A stretch of DNA of 64,000 bases from Phytophthora sp. 'mugwort'. Taxonomy: Eukaryota; Oomycota; Peronosporomycetes; Peronosporales; Peronosporaceae. The stretch covers positions 3,162,001-3,226,000 of the forward strand of contig JAUCEF010000008.1 of NCBI GenBank assembly GCA_033558025.1. The letters are read 5' to 3'. The position numbers were made by a program, and so were the translations under genes. The notes under the pieces are model-generated. The model saw nothing but the letters and a program-made list of their open reading frames with translations. It ran no database searches and was not told where the DNA came from. Within the stretch, counting starts at the first letter, position 1. Every line of letters starts with the position of its first letter. Shown here piece by piece: positions 33,764 to 44,029 of this stretch.

Positions 33764-34014
33764 CAGGAGTGTTGTTGCAGGTGGTGCGAGAAAAGCAAAG
33801 TGAGTACTGTCCGACTGGCGGCGAGTTAATCTCGACCAGCCAGCGAATTAGTGGACTGGAATCAAGCGCTCGCTTTCAGTGAGAAAACGCGTGTAAGTAC
33901 GATTTATAAATAACCCCAACTGGCATTTTGAAGCGGGCCGGAGAAGTACTCAATTTGAGACCATAATCTATTTTCGTCAAAAGTGACTTTGCGCGGAAAA
34001 GATAGACGATGTTA

Positions 34015-34700
34015 GCATTCTTGCATCTTGGAGTAATACAGATGCATCATATAGTGCTCAAACATTCGCCTAGCTAACCTACGCACCCTGACAAAGTTTG
34101 GTGCACATTAAGAGAAAATGATGTCACAAACAGGTTGGATCAGCTATATAAACGATAGCTCGGAAATGGGGTAGGCGGGTCATCAGGAGACCAATACATC
34201 GCATAACAAGGACGATACATGCATTCCTGATGTCTTTTTAATCTGTTTCTATTACCTAACGGCAGAATAACGATGCGATGTACGTAATTACAACGAGTTT
34301 GAGGAGTTTGAGAGTATGCAGGTCCTGACACCACTAGACAAAATGCAACTATATTGGTTTTGGTCTGTGGAATTATATACGTCGTGTCGTCCGCAAACTC
34401 GGGGTGGCCAGAGCTGTCAAACATGTGTGCATCGATGTGGCAACTATACCCTGTCCGTGACATTAAATGAAGCGTGTCGGTAGTCAATATTCCTTCAAGG
34501 CTCGATAGAACCTCCACAGAGGTAGTCCAAAGTGCGCGTAACCCCACTCCCGAGCCTACTTCTATATAACTGATCCAACCTATTTGTGGCCTCATTTTGC
34601 TACTAATGTATGTCAAAGTTTGTCAGTGTGGGTAGGTTATCTAAAGTCATGTTTGGAGCACTGTAGGAGGTATATCTATTATTCCAAGATGCAAGAATGC
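34015..34700. mobile_element. Fold-back element with about 150-bp inverted arms
   Basis: 34015-34162 and 34550-34700 are reverse complements of each other over their whole length, at roughly three-quarters identity by eye. Shared blocks include GCATTCTTGCATCTTGGA, TAACCTAC, CTGACAAA, CACAAA-AGGTTGGATCAG and GCTCGG. The match seems to extend outward (GCGCG-AAAAGATA at 33991 and inverted at 34704). The 387-bp centre is non-repetitive. A 158-aa minus frame (34616-34140) crosses arms and centre but has no known motif. This is typical of a long-TIR MITE or fold-back transposon. No target duplication was identified. Confidence 0.8.
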
Positions 34701-35008
34701 TTATCTTTTTCGCGCTGATAGCACCAACCGCGAAAGATGTTAAATGCGGTTGCTTGGCCTTGCTGATAGAGAGCAACACCGCAAACGGACCGCAACGCGC
34801 TGCTTATGATTGGGTAGAAATCGGAAATCTATTGCACGTGATATGACAAAAATTCGATCGAAAAACTGATTTTTTCTATCATTTCTGCGCGCACTGTATG
34901 TACACTGTATATATTGTACCTTGGTAAGCTAGATATCGAAAGCCTTGCGCTTTTAGATAAAGAACAAGAGGGAGATACGTCTTTTCTGAGGTATAACATA
35001 TCAATTGC

Positions 35009-35050
35009 AGAAATTCCATTTCAAATTTTACTATTTGAAATGGAATTTCT
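35009..35050. repeat. Perfect 18-bp hairpin
   Basis: AGAAATTCCATTTCAAAT (35009-35026), loop TTTACT, then the exact reverse complement (35033-35050). No poly-T follows at once, so it is not an obvious terminator. Confidence 0.85.
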
Positions 35051-35278
35051 ACGCCTATCTCGTTTTAATCGCTTGCTGGAAACTTCAGTAAATCCATGGT
35101 GTTTGCAAACCTGCATTAACCGCTCTTCCTAAAAATTAACGCCAATGGTCTGAATTTTCGAACATTATCAACAAAATTACTACTACAGTAGTAATTGACC
35201 AGAAAAGTAAAGGGACTAGCTTTTAAATCTACAGTACTACTGGTGGAGTATGATCTATTTTTTTAACTTATATTAAAC

Positions 35279-35335
35279 TTACTGCATGTGCTGCCGTAGT
35301 AATACTGTATTACACGTGCTACAGTAGTAATACTG
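35279..35335. repeat. Tandem duplication, unit 28-29 bp
   Basis: Two adjacent copies share the end GTAGTAATACTG and the centre CGTGCT/TGTGCT, differing at about six positions. Confidence 0.6.
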
Positions 35336-35620
35336 TAGAATATAGTATATTTGATTTACTCTAAAATCCAGAATAGTGAGGTAAGGCACTATCAAGGATG
35401 CCTGTATTATTGTGCGACTTACGGAGTGAATGCATCAAAAAAATGGCTCGTGTATTTAAGAAAAAACTGCCGCTCCCGAGTATGGATGGTATATAGACAC
35501 ACTGCAACTTGAGGGCTGTGAGTACGAAGGCTCCTTCTCCCTCGTTAATGACGCGCACACCTCACTAGCAACCCGATGGGAGCACATGTAAGCGAACACG
35601 CTCTCGCCTTAATCGCTAGC

Positions 35621-37246
35621 TTAGCAGTCCACCAGCTGCTGGTACAGCGAGCCAAGCTCCGTCTGCGTGAAGTCGAAGTGAGCGAGCTCCACAATCTTGA
35701 TGAGGCCCTCGTTCGAGTCGTCAATCAGCGTCACGTACACTGTCGTCTCGTCGTACGAGCGAGGAGCAAAGTTATCACCGCCAGGGGTCAGCACCTTTCC
35801 GTCGTAGAAATAGTAGTGCGTGGTCACCATATTGCGATCAACGTTGGTCTCAATAACCTCAGCGATGTCGAGCTCACCGCAGCCACCCACGGGTCCCATA
35901 CCACGGCAGTTGCAGCCGTACTGGTTCGTGTGTACGACCTGAGCGTTAAGCATCCAGATAGCTGGCTGGTCAGGCTTGTCGCCCTTGGGCATCTTGACTT
36001 CCGTCACGAACGCCTTCTTGCCACCGTCCCATCCCTGGTAGTCATTGTCACTAGAGAACCCAAGACACTTGCCGTCGCACTTGCTGCCGGTCATGATGTT
36101 GATCTCCGCACCAGTCTGGATACCTGGGCCTCCGCCAATCTTTAACGGATCTGAAGCCTCGCAAAGTTCACCAGCAAACACAGTCGGCTCATCGACCTTG
36201 TCCTTACCGTCAGCTGAAGCGTAACCTTGAGGGCCGTGCTCGTTCTTGCCAGAGTAGTCAATGTTCTTGTTGTTCATAAAAGTGAGGTTGTCGACTGTGC
36301 CGTCCTGACGCGAGTATGAAGACACACGACTCCACGTGCCATTTCCACCTTCGTCCGAGTACACAGCAATGTTCTCAATCTCCATAGGACCACGGAAGAT
36401 CATAGTCACGGGCTCCGACATGGGGCCAACGGGGTTCTGTAGACTCACCGACTCCTTGGTGCAGCTACCCAAGTCCGTCACGCGGTTGTACGAACCAGCC
36501 ACGTTACCAGCACTCTCGCCCTTGTACACGTACTTGGATTTCACCTTGCCAAGATCCGAGTAGCTCTGCACCGTTCCCTGCTGTGTGCTCTGGCTGCCCT
36601 GTTGAGTGCTCTGGCTTCCCTCCTGGTTAGCACCACGCACCTCCTTGGTAGGAGCAGCGGTAGTCGATGCTGGAGCAGACTGCTCCTGCTGGGACTGGTC
36701 AGCATCATCACCATTGTTGTAGCAAAAGGTGACGTCGATTTCGGTGCCAATCGGGCAGCTGTGTGTCTTGGTGTTGTCCATGGGGTATTGGTACGCGTCG
36801 GCGCAAGCGTCTTTGTCGTCCTTGGCGCAGTAAAGCGACTTGCACGTACCCTTGCCGACGTTGTTCTTGGGTACTACTGACATGGGCACGTTAAAGCCCG
36901 TCTTGGTGCCGCCAGCCTTGCAGTCCTCGTAGCTGCTGCAGGAACCCGGAAGAGGCGGGATGATGCCGATGTCGAGCCAAATCAAACCGTCGCAGGCCAT
37001 TTCCAGCAGAGTCGCCGACGGGTCGGCTTTGTGGCGGTACATGTTGGCGGGACCAGTCACGTCTTCCGTGTGGCTGCTACCGATGGGGATGTCGGCCACC
37101 TTGGTAGCAGCCGAGCCTGACTGGCTGTGGTAGAGCTCGATGGGGAACGAGCACTTGTTAATGAAGTTGACGGTCTCTGCTGACGCCACGGCCGCGTACA
37201 TGCACGTGGCCAGAGCGAGCTTCACGGGCATCGCCACCTTGACCAT
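35621..37246 (-). CDS. Secreted thaumatin-like / TOS1-like two-domain protein
   Basis: A single exon of 541 aa. Residues 1-23 are a signal peptide (cleavage near ASA-ETVNF). Residues 24 to about 190 form a Cys-rich thaumatin/osmotin-like domain (VNFINKCSFPIELYHS, LLEMACDGLIWLDIGIIPP, TGFNVPM, DAYQYPMD, TFCYNNG). A Gln/Ser/Thr linker with a repeated GSQSTQQ motif spans about 205-235. The C-terminal 300 residues match the TOS1 family, a fungal and oomycete cell-wall protein and putative beta-1,3-glucanase (DUF2401). Its signature is AIWMLNAQVVHTNQYGCNC with GGCGELDIAEVIE, a GH16-like E-x-D-x-x-E pattern. It is probably secreted and acts on beta-1,3-glucan of the oomycete's own wall. The activity is inferred from family. 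Both domains lie in one uninterrupted frame, so the fusion is real. Confidence 0.88.
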   Translation of the reverse strand: MVKVAMPVKLALATCMYAAVASAETVNFINKCSFPIELYHSQSGSAATKVADIPIGSSHTEDVTGPANMYRHKADPSATLLEMACDGLIWLDIGIIPPLPGSCSSYEDCKAGGTKTGFNVPMSVVPKNNVGKGTCKSLYCAKDDKDACADAYQYPMDNTKTHSCPIGTEIDVTFCYNNGDDADQSQQEQSAPASTTAAPTKEVRGANQEGSQSTQQGSQSTQQGTVQSYSDLGKVKSKYVYKGESAGNVAGSYNRVTDLGSCTKESVSLQNPVGPMSEPVTMIFRGPMEIENIAVYSDEGGNGTWSRVSSYSRQDGTVDNLTFMNNKNIDYSGKNEHGPQGYASADGKDKVDEPTVFAGELCEASDPLKIGGGPGIQTGAEINIMTGSKCDGKCLGFSSDNDYQGWDGGKKAFVTEVKMPKGDKPDQPAIWMLNAQVVHTNQYGCNCRGMGPVGGCGELDIAEVIETNVDRNMVTTHYYFYDGKVLTPGGDNFAPRSYDETTVYVTLIDDSNEGLIKIVELAHFDFTQTELGSLYQQLVDC

Positions 37247-38907
37247 GTTGTCGGGAGTTCAAGGTCTGAAGTAGAGAAGCAGGAAGGAGGGCGAGTTCGT
37301 GCAAGCGAGCAGAATTCAGAATGATCACGGCTGGCGACGAGCTGCAGGCAGACAAGGAGGATATTTTACCCACGAGCCATCAGTAAGACAGGCGAGGATC
37401 GTGGTACATGTACGTAACGGTTTGCGTGGACTGACTTGGAGGGAGTCAGAGCGCAAAGTTTCAGCTAACCGAGATTCGAGCTCTGGAACAATAAAAAACA
37501 TTGTATTTGACAGGTTTATCTGGTGTTTTTGCGGGGTACGTAGTTCCTGAGGTGATATTCATCGCTAATACTAAACGTCGGTCAAGCAGCAGATATCGCT
37601 ATACAGCAAATCGTAATACAGAGGTTTGTCCATATGAACCTTTGTCATCGTATAAATCCTGTCAAATATGGTTCCGTCACTATTGCTGTGCGAACGACAG
37701 CCTCACAACTTCACAACAAGAGCCTGCAGGTCGTCCAATCTGAACAGATAGCAGCCCTCGAAATGTCCAGAGAGATCTGCGCGAACGGCGAGAGGTTGTG
37801 GCGTGCGAGCTCGCAGATTGCGTGCCATACCAGCTGGTCCAGGAACAGGGCACGCATTATTGAAACTGCTACATGTAACACCAAGTGCGTTATGAGCCCC
37901 CATACCCCCTTTAAGGCTCCTCTACAGCGGACTAGAATACCTATCCTGGATATTATTTCGAGCGCGAAAAAATACCAAAGACGAGGAATGGACGATCTTC
38001 CGTTTAGCTTCTGCCACATTGCATCCTCGCATGCCGCGACAAAGTAAACCAAAATGATTGGGGATACGGGTAGATTCATGAGACTTAGCGATATACATAA
38101 GGGCTTTTGTCTCGGCCGCGCCATCGCACAGATGGCCATTTGAGCCACACAGGGTGAAGTTTCACGGAATTCGTGGGGAAGTTTGGAAGCTTTGACATCT
38201 GCTGTGGATGCAGAGCTGTCTGGACCCCGGGTCGGAGCAATTGTCGGTCTATTCTTCGCGAAAATCCTCGCAAGTTTTTGGTTTTGTCGTCGTTGCAAGT
38301 TGAAACTTTCATGCGAAACCTGCTCTTTAGTCGTAAAAAAAAAGAATAGAGCGATGGCGGTCGCTTAAAGGGCCACCGCCAGCCATGTGCCGATCACTCG
38401 CTCCCTGGACACGTAAAGGCGTTGTGCGCTGCTTTGACTGCCATGGAGAGTTCCGACGTTAGCACGACAGGAAGATGCTTCACGGGCTCGGAATGCCAGG
38501 TGCCGTATCTCTCGGTGGAGCGGTGATTAGAACCAGCCGGTGCATTAATCATTCCTTGCGCAGCCAGATACTTGTGCGTCAGGCCGAGATCTCAAGAGCA
38601 TCTCGGAGTGCCGCCTCAAACCTGCATCTTTCCTCTGAGCCTCGTGTGACAAAACTTGTATTATTAAATACATGTGCAGCATGCTGTACCCTGATTGACG
38701 CCGTCGTCGCATTGCATGTACTCGAAACGTTACGACCCTTTAAAGATCCGCAAGTCGCGCTTGACGCCGGTTCGGTGGTTGAAAAGCTTGTCCTTCCCTT
38801 CCGGCTGCGAGTCGCGGTGTTCGCGAAAGAGGCGCAACTAGTACGTCATAAGACAGTCTATCCGGGTGTTCGACCTACAGTTGCCTTCTGGAGCTATTCT
38901 AGGCGAC
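37247..38907. other. Intergenic, no supported gene
   Basis: The first 100 bases are the promoter/leader of the TOS1-like gene. Beyond that I see only overlapping chance frames on both strands (for example 37711-38298 minus, 38475-39059 plus), none with a recognisable domain. Confidence 0.5.
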
Positions 38908-39977
38908 ATGTGCTCGACTGTCCCGTTTGGTGCTTTTTTAAACCGCTTTTCGAATGCGCGAGGACTCAAAGAAGCAGCATCACGGCTGACGCAGTGCACA
39001 GGAAGAATGAGCAGCTCCTCGACGACGTCGGACCCTCGATCCGGTCCATGTCTCCGTGACATCCATCGACTGATCAGCGAATGTCACGTAGTGCTCCAGA
39101 CGGACCCGTCCTGTCTGCATACGCGTGCTGTGCGGGGTCATGCCTGCATGAAAGCCAAGCAATGGGAGCAAGCGATACGGGACTTTTCAGAGATCCTGCG
39201 GTGCCGACCGGACGATGTCCACGGACGGTTCAGTCGTGGCATGGCGCTCTTCAAGAGCGGCCGGGTGGACGATGCGCACAGAGACTTCTCACACGTCCTC
39301 GAGTTGAATCCTAACCATGTCATGGCACGTTACGCTCGGTGAGTAGCGGACTTAATTAATGAACTTCGCTATCAATCTAATCTCTCTTGCAACTCTGTTC
39401 CCACTTCAACAGTGCTGGTTGCTATAATTCCGAGGGCGAATTCAACCAAGCGATTCAAGAGTACACGCTGGCTCTGCAGCATGATGAGAAGGAGAATACC
39501 GGGGGCTTTCGAGCTGAGAGGCGTCGAATAGGCATGCACGAAAGCGCAGAACACTTGATTCGCAAGACATTAGGGATCTCGACACGCTTACGATGTGCTA
39601 GTCTGGAGCAGTCACCCCAGAGCGAGAGCAAGTCGTTAATGTCCGTGCTGGAACGTGTCGTCAATCGCCATCCTACATCTATGCAAGAAGGAAATCCACG
39701 GCCGCGTTCAGAATCGGTCACAGGCAAGAGACCAAGAAAAATTGTCCAAAAAGTTCGGGTCAACTTGAACGAGCTCGCTCAAACCAGCACTACAGCTCCT
39801 CAACAACTTCCACACACGGTTATCAATTTGGCTACAGCTTCTGTTTCCATGTATTCAGAAGTTTGTAGAACGTCTTGTAGCATTAACCAGACTCCACCTC
39901 AGCAGACACAAACATCTCGCGTCTTAGCTGTTCGTGCAGTACCAAAAACAGTTCGTAGGGTCACAGTATCGCTGTAG
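38908..39977 (+). CDS. Tetratricopeptide-repeat protein, two exons
   Basis: Exon 1 38908-39338, exon 2 39413-39977. The 74-nt intron has GTGAGT and CAACAG ends and a CTAAT branch-like site, and the splice keeps the frame (YAR then AGCYNSEGEFNQAI), giving 331 aa. Another ATG at 39007 (MSSSSTTSD) would give 298 aa; which is used is uncertain. At least three TPR units follow one another: LISECHVVLQTDPSCLHTRA; KAKQWEQAIRDFSEILRCRP; KSGRVDDAHRDFSHVLELNP; and GEFNQAIQEYTLALQHDE across the intron. TPRs act as protein-protein scaffolds. The C-terminal 170 residues are low-complexity and basic, rich in Ser/Thr/Gln, with no domain I know. The partner is unknown. Confidence 0.75.
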
Positions 39978-40027
39978 CATTGACTAATACTTCCGCGGAA
40001 GATAATATCTCTTCACCATTGAAACAT

Positions 40028-40845
40028 TCAATGCTTCTTTGGATCCAGTGCCTGGGTGAGCATTGCGATGTAGTCTTCGTAGTAAATTCGCCCGGTTGGA
40101 GGGTCCTTTGCAGCTGCTAGGAATGCTGCGAGAGCAAGTGCTTTTATTAAAAAAAATACTCGTAAATAGCAGCTTTAGAAATCTTGGCAACCCTCTTACC
40201 TTCCATCTCCTTCTCACGAAATGGAGTACCTTTAGTCGTGAGCAAGTCCCGCATAACTTCGGCCTCAATGTATCCTTTCTTCTCCATATCGATCACCTAC
40301 TCAAAGCGATATCGTAAGAGTACCGTCGAATATTTCTATATATTTTCAAAACAACAGTCCTTACCCGGAACGCGGCTAGTATCGTTTCATCCGTATCCGG
40401 TTCGTACTCGTTGGTATACAGCACCTCCAGCATTTTCTTCTCAAAGCGATCGTACGTCACAAACGTGGACGGCTCGTCCTCTTGCATCTATGAGAGTTGA
40501 ATGGAAGACAGCAATCAAAGTAGTAGTTCAGAACACCTTAGGAGCATTGATATACAAACTTTAATTGCATACCTCTGGAAGGACCTTCTTAATGATATCC
40601 TTCTCGGTCGGATAAGCGCCGAGGTACCGCATGATCGTGCTCACTTCTCTATAAGCACAAAAGTGACATTTACTATCTAACAGGGAGTTGGTAATTTATT
40701 GACACAACGCATGAGCTCACTCTTGGATGACACATCCTTTCTTTTCCTTGTCGAACATATCGAACGCAGCGCGGATGCGTACCTTCCGCGTTGCCTCATC
40801 GTCAGCCTGTGTGCGCTGATTGCTCCCGGTGGCTGAGCTGGCCAT
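40028..40845 (-). CDS. DRC8: Dynein regulatory complex subunit 8 (EFCAB2-like), five exons
   Basis: Exons (minus): 40845-40721, 40648-40573, 40487-40365, 40296-40200, 40125-40028. Introns of 72, 85, 68 and 74 nt all begin GT and end AG, and the joined frame is open for 172 aa. The protein is a calmodulin-like EF-hand protein: RIRAAFDMFDKEKKGCVIQ, EVSTIMRYLGAYPTEKDI, FVTYDRFEKKMLEVL, AAFRVIDMEKKGYIEAEVM, RIYYEDYIAML. Length and motif order match EFCAB2/DRC8, a subunit of the nexin-dynein regulatory complex that controls axonemal dyneins in motile cilia. In an oomycete this means zoospore flagella. The EF loops are degenerate (Lys at ligand positions), so calcium binding is doubtful, as in DRC8 elsewhere. 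An in-frame ATG at 40905 would add 20 residues. Confidence 0.9.
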
Positions 40846-40956
40846 TGGTCTCGCTGGATCGAGGTCTCTTAGAGCAATGGGGACCTGAAACGCCCGTCCT
40901 TTCAAACACTCGACGATTCATCGGGTAAAATATTAAACCACACAAGCGCTGTATTA

Positions 40957-41421
40957 CTACTTGTGTATTACTACTTCATTTGGACTCTCAGTATAAGCAT
41001 TTCTAGCTTTATCAAATCGCCCGCTCCTCACAACATCGTGACGAGAAATTGGTGCTCCGTTGTAGAAAATATCAGTCACGGGGCCGGCGACGCAGTACGG
41101 CTTCGGCTCAATCTCAACAACGACAAACTCTACGTCCGGCCCGCCTTTTTCCCCACTCTTCACGAGGAAAGGTCTCTCTTGAACGGGACGGAACGAGTAA
41201 GGTTGCAGGTAGTTGTCGAATAGTCTCTCACCAAGCAAGCCTTCCTCGACAGTATCATCAACGGGAAGGACACGAATAAAAGTCCCTTTTGGTACGTCGT
41301 CTAGTGCAGTCATGGTAACGTCGTCGTCGATGTCGAGGTGCAGGTTGCACTGCATGATGGTGCTGACACGGGCTACCCCCGGCTGGGCTTCATCACTGTC
41401 GTCGGGGTGGACAAGAGCCAT
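40957..41421 (-). CDS. Orphan Cdc48/VCP N-domain-like protein
   Basis: 154 aa. TALDDVPKGTFIRVLPVDDT, LFDNYLQPYSFRPVQE, PFLVKSGEKGG and VEFVVVEIEPKPYCVAGPVTD match the substrate/cofactor-binding N domain of Cdc48/VCP (double-psi barrel plus CDC48_2). There are no AAA ATPase domains; the frame ends 30 residues later at SPNEVVIHK. Upstream on the same strand (41560-41440) a second frame reads SATFVGDNGVLLEKSVMEEM, which fits the start of the N domain but lies one frame off, with no room for an intron. So either the protein starts at 41421 and lacks the first strands, or one frameshift has broken a full N domain. It lies 112 bp upstream of the DRC8 start on the same strand. It might compete for Cdc48 adaptors; that is speculation. 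Confidence 0.65.
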   Translation of the reverse strand: MALVHPDDSDEAQPGVARVSTIMQCNLHLDIDDDVTMTALDDVPKGTFIRVLPVDDTVEEGLLGERLFDNYLQPYSFRPVQERPFLVKSGEKGGPDVEFVVVEIEPKPYCVAGPVTDIFYNGAPISRHDVVRSGRFDKARNAYTESPNEVVIHK

Positions 41422-41559
41422 AGCATTTCTCCCACCATGACCTGCACCACATGACTCCCATTTCTTCCATCACACTCTTCTCCAGTAACACCCCATTATC
41501 GCCCACGAAGGTTGCAGAGAGTGCAGGAGGCGCCGCAGAAAAGATGGAGGCCGTGCGCC

Positions 41560-42490
41560 GCTTCATTACCTCATCTGCTGGAAACCCGTGGAGACAAAGA
41601 TTAAATCTGAAAATGTATAGTTCACGTCATGTGTCCGTATTTTTGCTTGTCATTCGTATTGTAAGGTCCAACATCAATAATCTCTACGGCACTAATATCA
41701 CTTCTCCTGTCGCTGTTGAGTCTGCCCCGCGTGTTAGCTTCACATCCGGATAAGGCCATCCTCCCCTTGCATCAAACTGCCAATGGCACTTTACCATAGC
41801 GTCGGAAGACTGGAGCTGCTACCCCAAACAAGTTCCAGTCACTGATATCAGGGACCCTTTTTACCGTTGGGTGGCGGCCTTGAAGACGGAAGCTCCGCGG
41901 TTTGAAGGCCATCACGATTACCTGTGCGATGCCAGCTCGAAGAATTTCCAGACGTGGGAGAGCTGTCACGTCGAGATCGGATTGATCTATTGACTGCGAT
42001 CAGACATACTGGCACGGTGCCAGGCGAGCGTCCTTCACGAAAGATGTGGAAATAAGGTACCAACTACAGGAAAACCCGATGCCCATTGTGAGGAGGAGGC
42101 TACAAGCAAAAAAAAATCACGTCTTCATGGAGGGTTTGTGTAGCGCCGACGCACCCATTAGCAGCGAGGTCGTATGATCCAGCGCTGGCTGCTCAAACTG
42201 AGTCTTGCACGGGGCCATACCTCGATCTCTATCGAATGGAACCAGACCCCGAGGAGGGTGAACACTGGAATGTTTAGCACATGTAAAAGAGAAACGGTAT
42301 TCGAAAATGAGATTAAACGGAGTCGAGTACGATACCGTCGCCGATCCAATAGACTTCTTGTTGGAGGAGTATAGTGCCTCGTACCTAAGACCAATGCGAG
42401 ACGGAAACCGAGAACAGTGAAGCGAGATTCAAATGAGTTTACTTACATGTATTTACTTGAGGGTGTCTACCCCAGTTAGATAATTATATC
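41560..42490. other. Intergenic, no supported gene
   Basis: No convincing coding sequence between the Cdc48-N gene and the transporter. Frames at 42158-42394 and nearby are unsupported. Confidence 0.5.
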
Positions 42491-44029
42491 TTAATAATAC
42501 TCGCGGTACAGCTTGAACAGTGTCAACGACAGACCGAGGACGCCAACAACAACGCCTGTTCCGAGCATTAGCAGCGGACCTGTGTACTTACGAGTAAACA
42601 TCGGGCCCGTCGATTGCAGCAGAAAGAACAGCGCTGGCATGATGAAAATCAACAACGATCCCGAAACGGAGCCCACAATACTCAGGGGGATCTTGACGGA
42701 CGGCACGAAAATGCTGCATGTCAAGATGAGAAGCAGGCTTAGTACCGTAACGCCGACGTACTCTTTTTGCGTCGCCTCGTGACTGGGGGTCTGCACGCCA
42801 TTCTTAACACGCAGATATACGCTCAAGACACACGAGCGGAAGGGCCACATGGCAATAGGAGTGGTGAGCACCAGCGCCAGCGCCATGCACAACTGTCCAA
42901 CCAGCAGGGGCGCCGCCACCGACTTGTGCTGCGAAACATACTCTGGCGAGAAGTTAAGCAGAATGTTATCCTTGGTCTCCGATCCGAACTGCAGGTATCC
43001 GCACAGCGAAATGACTTCGTACAGCACAAACGCAACGCTGATAGCTCCGACGACAGCACGATTCATTCTTGGCAACGTGCGGTCTTTAAGCTCTTCGTAC
43101 ACAGGTAGCGCCGTATTGTGGCACGCGAACGCGGAGATCAGCAGCGTCACTGTGTATACGCTTCCCGGCTCGAGTCGAACAGCCTGCACTCCAGGGGCAC
43201 TCGACGCTCCATCAGCATTGTACGCGGCCAGGAAAGCCACGAGGACAAACGCCACGACGTAACCGATCGAGAGAATAGCGAGCACGGACGCCAGCCACAG
43301 CCTGCCTATACGACGGCTCAGCGACAGCGGGAACACGACCGTCGCAACTAATGCAACCGTGATCATCCACTTCTTCTGGGCGGAAACTGTCAGCACCGCG
43401 GCGCACAAGTCCGTGACGAATATCAAATAGCTCACGAGCGTGCCGAAGCCTCCAAAGATGAAGGTGAACTCGGCCAGTCTGGTGCCCAGCGCGCCCATTG
43501 TGAAGTGCCCAAGGCTCTCGTACGTTTTGGCGCATTTGTTGCCCGCTTGATCGCTGGCCGACAGCAGCAGCTGCACCGAGTATCGCGTGATCATAGCGAT
43601 CGCCAGCATAATGATGTTGCCTAGCAGCCAGCCGCTGGAAGCGATGGCGAAGGGCACCGCGAGCGTTCCTGAACCTAATATGGTGTTGGTCAGCGTGAAC
43701 GTGGAGCCCCAGAGCGAGCTCGGCTTCTCCTTCTGCAGGGTGTCGACGGGTGCGGTCTTGTGCACGTCGATGGCATATGACGGTTCGGCCAGCAAATAGT
43801 CCGACTCCTTGGCGAAGCCTTGCAGGTGGCCTGAGGTGACACGCGGACTAGCCACGTACTCACCCATAGACACGGAACGCGGCGCGCAGTCGCATTGGTG
43901 CTTAAGTGTGTCGATGATGTCGCGCGAGCCGCGCTTGACCGGCGAGAAAGTGATGCCACACGTGTGCACGACGGCGAGCTGCGGGTCCAATAGCACGGGC
44001 CGGAGGGGGTGACTGGGCTGTGGAGCCAT
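42491..44029 (-). CDS. AAAP-family amino-acid transporter
   Basis: A single exon of 512 aa. After about 105 cytosolic residues, SLWGSTFTLTNTILGSGTLAVPFAI is the typical first helix of the amino acid/auxin permease (SLC32/36/38) family, with the unwound G-S-G-T-L substrate site. About eleven hydrophobic segments follow to LLMLGTGVVVGVLGLSLTLF near the end. SAFACHNTALPVYEEL corresponds to the conserved H-x-N-x-x-P/x-Y-x-E motif of TM6. It should move neutral amino acids across the plasma or vacuolar membrane with H+ or Na+; the substrate cannot be read from sequence. The start at 44029 is the first ATG; CTCAGTCA just upstream is one base off the oomycete initiator. Confidence 0.92.
   Translation of the reverse strand: MAPQPSHPLRPVLLDPQLAVVHTCGITFSPVKRGSRDIIDTLKHQCDCAPRSVSMGEYVASPRVTSGHLQGFAKESDYLLAEPSYAIDVHKTAPVDTLQKEKPSSLWGSTFTLTNTILGSGTLAVPFAIASSGWLLGNIIMLAIAMITRYSVQLLLSASDQAGNKCAKTYESLGHFTMGALGTRLAEFTFIFGGFGTLVSYLIFVTDLCAAVLTVSAQKKWMITVALVATVVFPLSLSRRIGRLWLASVLAILSIGYVVAFVLVAFLAAYNADGASSAPGVQAVRLEPGSVYTVTLLISAFACHNTALPVYEELKDRTLPRMNRAVVGAISVAFVLYEVISLCGYLQFGSETKDNILLNFSPEYVSQHKSVAAPLLVGQLCMALALVLTTPIAMWPFRSCVLSVYLRVKNGVQTPSHEATQKEYVGVTVLSLLLILTCSIFVPSVKIPLSIVGSVSGSLLIFIMPALFFLLQSTGPMFTRKYTGPLLMLGTGVVVGVLGLSLTLFKLYREYY

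Larger units (their letters stand above)
34719..35620. other. AT-rich intergenic DNA with small palindromes
   Basis: No gene. It holds a perfect 18-bp hairpin (35009-35050), a palindromic TTACTAC/GTAGTAA cluster near 35177-35196, and a 28-29 bp tandem duplication (35279-35335). TOS1-like gene 3' flank lies at the end. Confidence 0.5.

Noticed and set aside
34140..34616. 158-aa minus ORF
   Set aside because: It runs through both fold-back arms and shows no motif or biased codon use.
38475..39059. 194-aa plus-strand ORF overlapping the TPR gene start
   Set aside because: No domain, and it overlaps the TPR exon in another frame. It is probably leader and chance reading.
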